A DNA stretch of 18,688 nucleotides from an uncultured Microbacterium sp. (lineage in GTDB: Bacteria > Actinomycetota > Actinomycetes > Actinomycetales > Microbacteriaceae): assembly GCA_937988695.1 (NCBI GenBank), contig CALKHM010000271.1, forward strand, positions 1 to 18,688, read 5' to 3'. The notes under the pieces were generated by a model, which did no database searches, was not told the DNA's origin, and was given only the letters and a program-made list of their open reading frames with translations. Below are positions 14,759 through 18,688 of the stretch, in pieces. The translations under genes and the position numbers were made by a program. Position 1 is the stretch's first letter. Every line of letters starts with the position of its first letter.

Positions 14759-15591
14759 GGCCGCACCGTCGCCGTCGCGCTCATGGCCGCCGCGCCGGCG
14801 ACGTTGCGCGCTGTCGCGCGCAGATCTGAGCCGTCGCGGCTGACATCGACGTGGATGTCGTCGTTCACGTAGAGAGGCTGCTGGCCGCGGAAGGCGAACG
14901 ATCGCAGCGGCGCTCCCGCGCACGTCGCCGTCGCCCACATCACCATGGTCGCCGTCAGCGGACCGTGCACCACGAGGGCGGGATACAGCTCGGTCTCACG
15001 CGCGTACTGCCCGTCGTAGTGGATGCGATGGCTGTTGTGGGTGAGTGCGGAGTAGCGGAAGAGCGTGACCTCGTCGGGACGGAACGTCATGCTCCACGAC
15101 CCCTCCCGCGCGAACTCGGCTGGAGTCGGGCGAGGGGCGGAGGGCCCGATGTCCCGGTACACGATGTCCTGCTGCTCGCGAATCACGACACCGGTGTCGT
15201 CGAGCACCTCATGCTCGACGGTGACGAACACGAGCGGACCCGTGCGTCCTTCCTTCGGGGTGAGCGCGCTGATCCGGCTTCGCCGGGTGACCCGCGTCCC
15301 CTCGCGCAGCGATCCCACGAACTCGATCCTGCTGCCCGCCCACATCCGTCGCGGCAGCTCGATCGGCGGCAGGAACCCCCCGCGACGCGGATGGCCGTCC
15401 GGACCGGTCTCGGCGGCCGGGACGAAACGGTCGAAGAGCAGCCAGTGCAGTCCGTGCAGGAGCCCGGCGTGTGGGTCTTCCTGGATCCCGAGCACGCCGC
15501 GCAGGATGCCGTCCAGGCCCGGGGTCACCTCCGCGCTGGTCTCCTGTGTGCGGCCGACCCAGCCGGTCAGCTCCACCGTCTCGGCGGTCAT
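14755..15591 (-). CDS. FAS1-like/MaoC double hot-dog acyl-CoA hydratase
   Basis: A 278-residue protein with two hot-dog domains, similar in layout to mesaconyl-C4-CoA and itaconyl-CoA hydratases and to HTD2-like dehydratases. The N-terminal half carries WVGRTQETSAEVTP and LLHGLHWLLFDRFVPAAETGPDGHPRRGGFLPP; the G-x-LPP run is typical of this subgroup. The C-terminal half carries the active-site stretch YSALTHNSHRIHYD (180-193) followed by LYPALVVHGPL, with the His/Asp pair expected of hydratase hot dogs. It would add or remove water at a C=C of an acyl-CoA in the cytoplasm. The ATG at 15591 overlaps the upstream CoA-transferase stop by 4 bp, and its own stop overlaps the lyase start by 4 bp, so the three are translationally coupled. 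Confidence 0.85.
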   Translation of the reverse strand: MTAETVELTGWVGRTQETSAEVTPGLDGILRGVLGIQEDPHAGLLHGLHWLLFDRFVPAAETGPDGHPRRGGFLPPIELPRRMWAGSRIEFVGSLREGTRVTRRSRISALTPKEGRTGPLVFVTVEHEVLDDTGVVIREQQDIVYRDIGPSAPRPTPAEFAREGSWSMTFRPDEVTLFRYSALTHNSHRIHYDGQYARETELYPALVVHGPLTATMVMWATATCAGAPLRSFAFRGQQPLYVNDDIHVDVSRDGSDLRATARNVAGAAAMSATATVRP

Positions 15592-16781
15592 GCGATCACT
15601 CCTTCTTCTTCCAGTCGATCCCGCTCGGCGCGGCCGAGGCCGAGCAGCTCGCCGAACACGTGGTCTTCGTCCTCGCCGAGCTCGGGAGTGCCCCGGGAGA
15701 TGCCGACATCCGCGGTGAGCGAGAACCTGACGGGCACGCCCACCGCGAGCCGGGGCCGCCCGGAACGCTCTCGGACCGGCACGATCGCTCCACGCGCGCG
15801 AAGGTGCGGGTCGCCGACGACGTCGGCGGTGCTCCACACGTCGTGGGCCGGCACGCCGGCGTCCTGCAGCGCGGCGGCGGCCTCCCGGCCGCTGCGCGCC
15901 CGCGTCCAGGTCTGCACCCACGCATCGATCGCCGGTCGGCGGTCCATGCGCTCGCGAAGCGGCGACTGGCGGTGCACCCCGTCGGGAAGACCGTCGCCGA
16001 TGACGTCCACGAGAGCACGCCACTGCGCGTCCGAGGCGACCGCGACGGCCACCCATCCATCCGGCTCGCCCGTCGCGTAGACCCCGTGCGGCGCCATCGC
16101 CGCGCTGGCGTTGCCCAATCGCGCCGGCTCTGCGCCGGCAGCGGCCTCGACGAGGGCATCGCCGATCAGCGAGCTGGCCACCTCGCGCGCTGCGATGTCG
16201 ACGTGGGCGCCGGTTCCGGACCGCCGGCGGCGTACCAGAGCGGCCAGGGTGGCCATCGCGGCGTTCAGGCCCACCGAATGGTCCATCACGTGGCGCAGCT
16301 CGACGGGAGGCCCGTCGGGATGCCCGGTGAGGGTGCCCAACCCGCTCCACGCACCGAAGAGCGGTGCATAGCCGGCGAAGCCCGCGTCGGGTCCGGTCTG
16401 CCCGCACGACGACACCGACAGCATCACGATGTCGGGCTTGACCTCGCGCAGATCCTCGTAGCCCAGACCGAGCCGTTGCATGACACCGGGGCGAAAGCTC
16501 TCAGCGGCGATGTCGGAGATGGCCACCAGCCGGCGCGCGAGATCGCGTCCGCGCGGGTCTTTGAGATTGAGCCGGACGGACTGCTTTCCCGACGCCACCT
16601 GATCGAAGGTCGCAGGTCCCATGCGCCCGTACACCGCGTGCGGCTTACGGAAGATGTCCGGGCGCGCGGCGCTCTCGATCTTGATGCATTCCGCTCCCAT
16701 CTGCGTCAGCAGATGGGTGGCGAAGGGGCCTGCGGCGTGGATCGTGAAGTCCGCCACCCGCACTCCCTCGAGGGGTCTCAT
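15588..16781 (-). CDS. CaiB/BaiF class III CoA-transferase with catalytic Asp
   Basis: A 397-residue family III CoA-transferase, which moves CoA between carboxylic acids through an enzyme-bound aspartyl-CoA. It opens MRPLEGVRVADFTIHAAGPFATHLLTQMGAECIKIE, the family's N-terminal nucleotide-like fold. It also has GKQSVRLNLKDPRGRDLARRL (65-85), SVSSCGQTGPDAGFAGYAP (122-140) and the nucleophile Asp167 in VMDHSVGLNAAMATLAAL, matching Asp169 of formyl-CoA transferase. GTGAHVDIA follows. GGAGGCGG precedes the ATG at 16781. It overlaps the second CoA-transferase by 4 bp upstream and the hydratase by 4 bp downstream. The pair may form a heteromeric enzyme in which this subunit is the catalytic one. 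Confidence 0.92.
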   Translation of the reverse strand: MRPLEGVRVADFTIHAAGPFATHLLTQMGAECIKIESAARPDIFRKPHAVYGRMGPATFDQVASGKQSVRLNLKDPRGRDLARRLVAISDIAAESFRPGVMQRLGLGYEDLREVKPDIVMLSVSSCGQTGPDAGFAGYAPLFGAWSGLGTLTGHPDGPPVELRHVMDHSVGLNAAMATLAALVRRRRSGTGAHVDIAAREVASSLIGDALVEAAAGAEPARLGNASAAMAPHGVYATGEPDGWVAVAVASDAQWRALVDVIGDGLPDGVHRQSPLRERMDRRPAIDAWVQTWTRARSGREAAAALQDAGVPAHDVWSTADVVGDPHLRARGAIVPVRERSGRPRLAVGVPVRFSLTADVGISRGTPELGEDEDHVFGELLGLGRAERDRLEEEGVIA

Positions 16782-17932
16782 CGTCCCGCCTCCACGTTCG
16801 AGGTCACCGGCGGGCGTTCTCGGTCGGCGACGGCGGGCGGGCCGCCGCGAAGCCGCAACGGCCCGCCGTCGATGTGGAACGGCGCGGTGAGGACGGGGAT
16901 GCTCCCGATGCCCTGCACCTCCACGGATTGGAAGAGGCCGCGCGCGATCTCGTGGGCGTCCCGCAGGACATCGGCCGGCGACGCATACTTCGCGGCGGGC
17001 ACTCCCAGTCGCTGCGCGGCCGCGACGAGCTCGGAGGCCTTCTGCGTGTGGGCCCAGGCGCGCAGCGCGGTGTTGATCTCCGCGCCGCGCAGGCCGCGCT
17101 GCACGCCGTCGGCGAGGGCTGGATCGGCGGCCCAATCGGGAGCTCCCATGAGCTCGACGAGGCCTCGCCACTGCCGGTCCTCGAGCGTGAGCAGCTCCAC
17201 GTACCCGTCGGAGCACTCCAGCACGCCACCGTACCGGAAGGAACGTGTGCTGCGATGCTCGATCGAGCCGTCGCCGTACCGCTGCACACCGAACGCCGTC
17301 AGCGCGACGACCACATCCTGCACCGAGATGTCCACGACCTGACCGACCTCGCGGACCATGCTGGCAAGGACCCCCACCGCCGCTGCCACCCCCGCCTGCA
17401 GATGTGCGAAGTACCCGAAGATCTTCAGCGGCGGCCGGTGCGGATGCCGCTCCTGCGCGAGGCCGTTCGGCAGCAGGTTCCCCTCTCCCGACGCATGGAA
17501 CACCGACAGCTCCTCGCCGGCCCAGCCCGCCTTCGGGCCGCTCATGCCGAACGGGCGCACGGACACCACGACCGCGTCGGGGTGCGCGGCCGCGACCGCG
17601 CCGGGAGCGAGGCCGACGCGGTCGCGCTCCTCGGCGGGGAAGTCGTCGATGTAGACGTCGGCGCGCGCCAGCTCCCGCTCGAGGACCGCGCGATCGACGG
17701 CGTCGCCGACATCCAGCGTCATGCTGCGCTTGCCGGCGGCGAGGTAGGTGAACAGGCTGCTCTGGCCTGACGGGAGCAGGGGCGGCGTTCGACGCAGCGC
17801 GTGTCCGGCAGGGGGTTCGATCATCATGGTGTCCGCCCCCAGGGTCGCCAGCAGCCTGCCCGCATAGGCGCCGCCCACCCCGCAGGTGCGCTCCACCACC
17901 CTGATCCCGGCCAATGGCGCGTCATTGGTCAT
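16778..17932 (-). CDS. CaiB/BaiF class III CoA-transferase, catalytic Asp replaced by His
   Basis: A 384-residue homologue of the CaiB/BaiF family. It has LAGIRVVERTCGVGGAYAGRLLATLGADTMMIEP (7-40), GKRSMTLD (67-74), SVRPFGMSGPKAGW (124-137) and a C-terminal arm with GVPAAKYASPADVLRD. At the nucleophile position (four residues before the conserved Gly of the following helix) it has His177 in FAHLQAGVAAAVGVLA, where the neighbouring paralogue has Asp167. Two-subunit class III CoA-transferases are known (BbsEF, SmtAB), so this may be a structural partner of the downstream gene. GAGGTGA precedes the ATG at 17932. It lies 35 nt after the dehydratase gene and overlaps the next gene by 4 bp. Confidence 0.9.
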   Translation of the reverse strand: MTNDAPLAGIRVVERTCGVGGAYAGRLLATLGADTMMIEPPAGHALRRTPPLLPSGQSSLFTYLAAGKRSMTLDVGDAVDRAVLERELARADVYIDDFPAEERDRVGLAPGAVAAAHPDAVVVSVRPFGMSGPKAGWAGEELSVFHASGEGNLLPNGLAQERHPHRPPLKIFGYFAHLQAGVAAAVGVLASMVREVGQVVDISVQDVVVALTAFGVQRYGDGSIEHRSTRSFRYGGVLECSDGYVELLTLEDRQWRGLVELMGAPDWAADPALADGVQRGLRGAEINTALRAWAHTQKASELVAAAQRLGVPAAKYASPADVLRDAHEIARGLFQSVEVQGIGSIPVLTAPFHIDGGPLRLRGGPPAVADRERPPVTSNVEAGR

Positions 17933-17967
17933 GATGAATCACCTCTTCACCGCCCCGTTGCGTGCCG

Positions 17968-18688
17968 TCAGCGCACGACGGGAAGCTCGAGGTCGAGCCC
18001 CGAGCCGTCGATGAACGGCCGCAGGTCGACACTGCGCGACGGGAGGACCACGGTCGCCATGCCGGGCGTCGTCACGTCACCGCGCTGGTTCTCGCCCCAG
18101 ATCTCCAGGTCGACGAGGGCGTGGCCGTCCTTCAGGTACTTCCTGGTCACGCGTCCCTTGCACCAGGTCGTGTCACCCATCGTGTTGAACCGCCTCATCT
18201 GCGTGCGGATGCGCTTGAGGAACCCCGCGTCGCCCATCCAGTTCGTGACGAGGCTCGCCATCCAGGAGGACCGCTGCGGGCCGTAGTCATAGGTCCCGGG
18301 GACTCCCACCGCCTTCGCCACGGATTCGCGGTGATGCCCGATCCCGGTGTATTCGATGCCGCCGCCCGCCTCCGGATTGCGGAAGAAGTGCCCGGGGTGC
18401 TTCATGGCCGCCTGGTAGACGACGCCGTTCGTGTGGCCGCGCCCCGAGCCCACGAGGAACCCCATGGTGTCCATCAGCGAGAGCGGCCCGCGCACGATCG
18501 AGGGCAGCTCTTCGCCCTCGACGACGTCCTCCCAGTACCGCGGGCTCTCGCCGCGGATGTCGGCCTGCTCACCCATGATCGCCTCGTGGATCCGGTCGTA
18601 CTCCTCGTCGGAGTACTCATAGGCGGTGATGTCGGCGTACTTGCCGGCATCGCGGGCGGCCTTGCGCTCATGACGCGTGCAGGTTCCC
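17968..18688 (-). CDS. Acyl dehydratase (FAS1-like plus MaoC hot-dog), 5'-truncated by window edge
   Basis: The frame stays open to the right edge without a stop, so the start lies outside the window; 240 residues are visible. The ATG at 18576 is internal, because upstream codons read RKAARDAGKYADITAYEYSDEEYDRI, a stretch typical of longer two-hot-dog acyl dehydratases of nearly 400 residues. Then come RYWEDVVEGEELPSIVRGPLSLMDTMGFLVGSG, the start of the second hot-dog module, and GDTTWCKGRVTRKYL with DLEIWGENQRGDVTTPGMATVVLPSR, its last strands. The protein probably hydrates an enoyl-CoA or dehydrates a hydroxyacyl-CoA. It is the most upstream visible gene of the CoA-lyase operon, 35 nt before the first CoA-transferase. 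Two such enzymes in one operon may act on different steps or pair up. Confidence 0.82.
   Translation of the reverse strand, partial: GTCTRHERKAARDAGKYADITAYEYSDEEYDRIHEAIMGEQADIRGESPRYWEDVVEGEELPSIVRGPLSLMDTMGFLVGSGRGHTNGVVYQAAMKHPGHFFRNPEAGGGIEYTGIGHHRESVAKAVGVPGTYDYGPQRSSWMASLVTNWMGDAGFLKRIRTQMRRFNTMGDTTWCKGRVTRKYLKDGHALVDLEIWGENQRGDVTTPGMATVVLPSRSVDLRPFIDGSGLDLELPVVR

Noticed and set aside
15592..16407. Upstream extension of the hydratase frame over the CoA-transferase
   Set aside because: Composition is Arg/Gly-rich and motif-free, and the 4-bp overlap at 15588-15591 gives a coupled start with family similarity beginning right there.

Overview
The window is high-GC and gene-dense. It reads as chromosome of an actinobacterium, most likely of the Microbacteriaceae (Microbacterium-like). 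That is an inference from four things: codon composition, a ClpB without its N-terminal domain behind an HspR-type (HAIR) operator, leaderless-looking starts, and a cluster of 'CGTTTCGACTCG...CTCGCTCA' intergenic repeats of a kind I associate with that family. No taxonomic marker such as rRNA is present.

Layout. (1) Positions 1-2999, housekeeping and small genes: the 3' part of a glucose-6-phosphate dehydrogenase (+), a cytoplasmic TlpA-like redoxin (-), a VOC-fold protein (+) and a nitrobindin-like beta-barrel protein (-). A long imperfect palindrome lies between the first two convergent genes. (2) 3000-5612: a repeat cluster, then clpB (-) with a clear HAIR operator over its promoter. (3) 5613-5954: a DUF3870 protein (+), probably leaderless, ending at a hairpin facing the next, convergent operon. 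(4) 6014-13680: one tightly packed minus-strand operon. In transcription order it encodes an SDR oxidoreductase, an AHL-lactonase-like metallo-hydrolase, a 3-hydroxyisobutyrate-dehydrogenase-family enzyme, a full branched-chain-amino-acid-type (LIV) ABC importer (binding lipoprotein, two permeases, two ATPases) and an isochorismatase-fold hydrolase. (5) 13922-18688: a second minus-strand operon running in from the right edge. It encodes an acyl dehydratase (5' end outside the window), two adjacent CaiB/BaiF class III CoA-transferases, a second hot-dog (FAS1-like/MaoC) hydratase and a CitE/HpcH-type CoA-ester lyase. The last four genes are joined by 4-bp stop/start overlaps.

How the genes may work together (inference). 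Regions 4 and 5 look like one uptake-and-catabolism island for an organic acid or lactone. The LIV importer brings it in, the lactonase and dehydrogenases open and oxidise it, a CoA-transferase activates the acid, a hydratase adds water across a C=C bond, and the CitE-like lyase cleaves the hydroxyacyl-CoA. CoA-transferase, hydratase and lyase are the three enzyme classes of the known itaconate route (itaconyl-CoA, citramalyl-CoA, acetyl-CoA plus pyruvate), but the substrate cannot be fixed from sequence. No regulator gene is visible. The 241-bp gap between the two operons carries short palindromes and a repeated octamer that could be operators.

Points most worth a second look: one of the paired CoA-transferases has His where its neighbour has the catalytic Asp, the isochorismatase-fold protein lacks the family's catalytic Cys, and clpB lacks the N domain yet sits directly behind its own heat-shock operator. 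No rRNA, tRNA, insertion sequence, CRISPR array or integrase was recognised. No gene-free stretch exceeds 300 bases.
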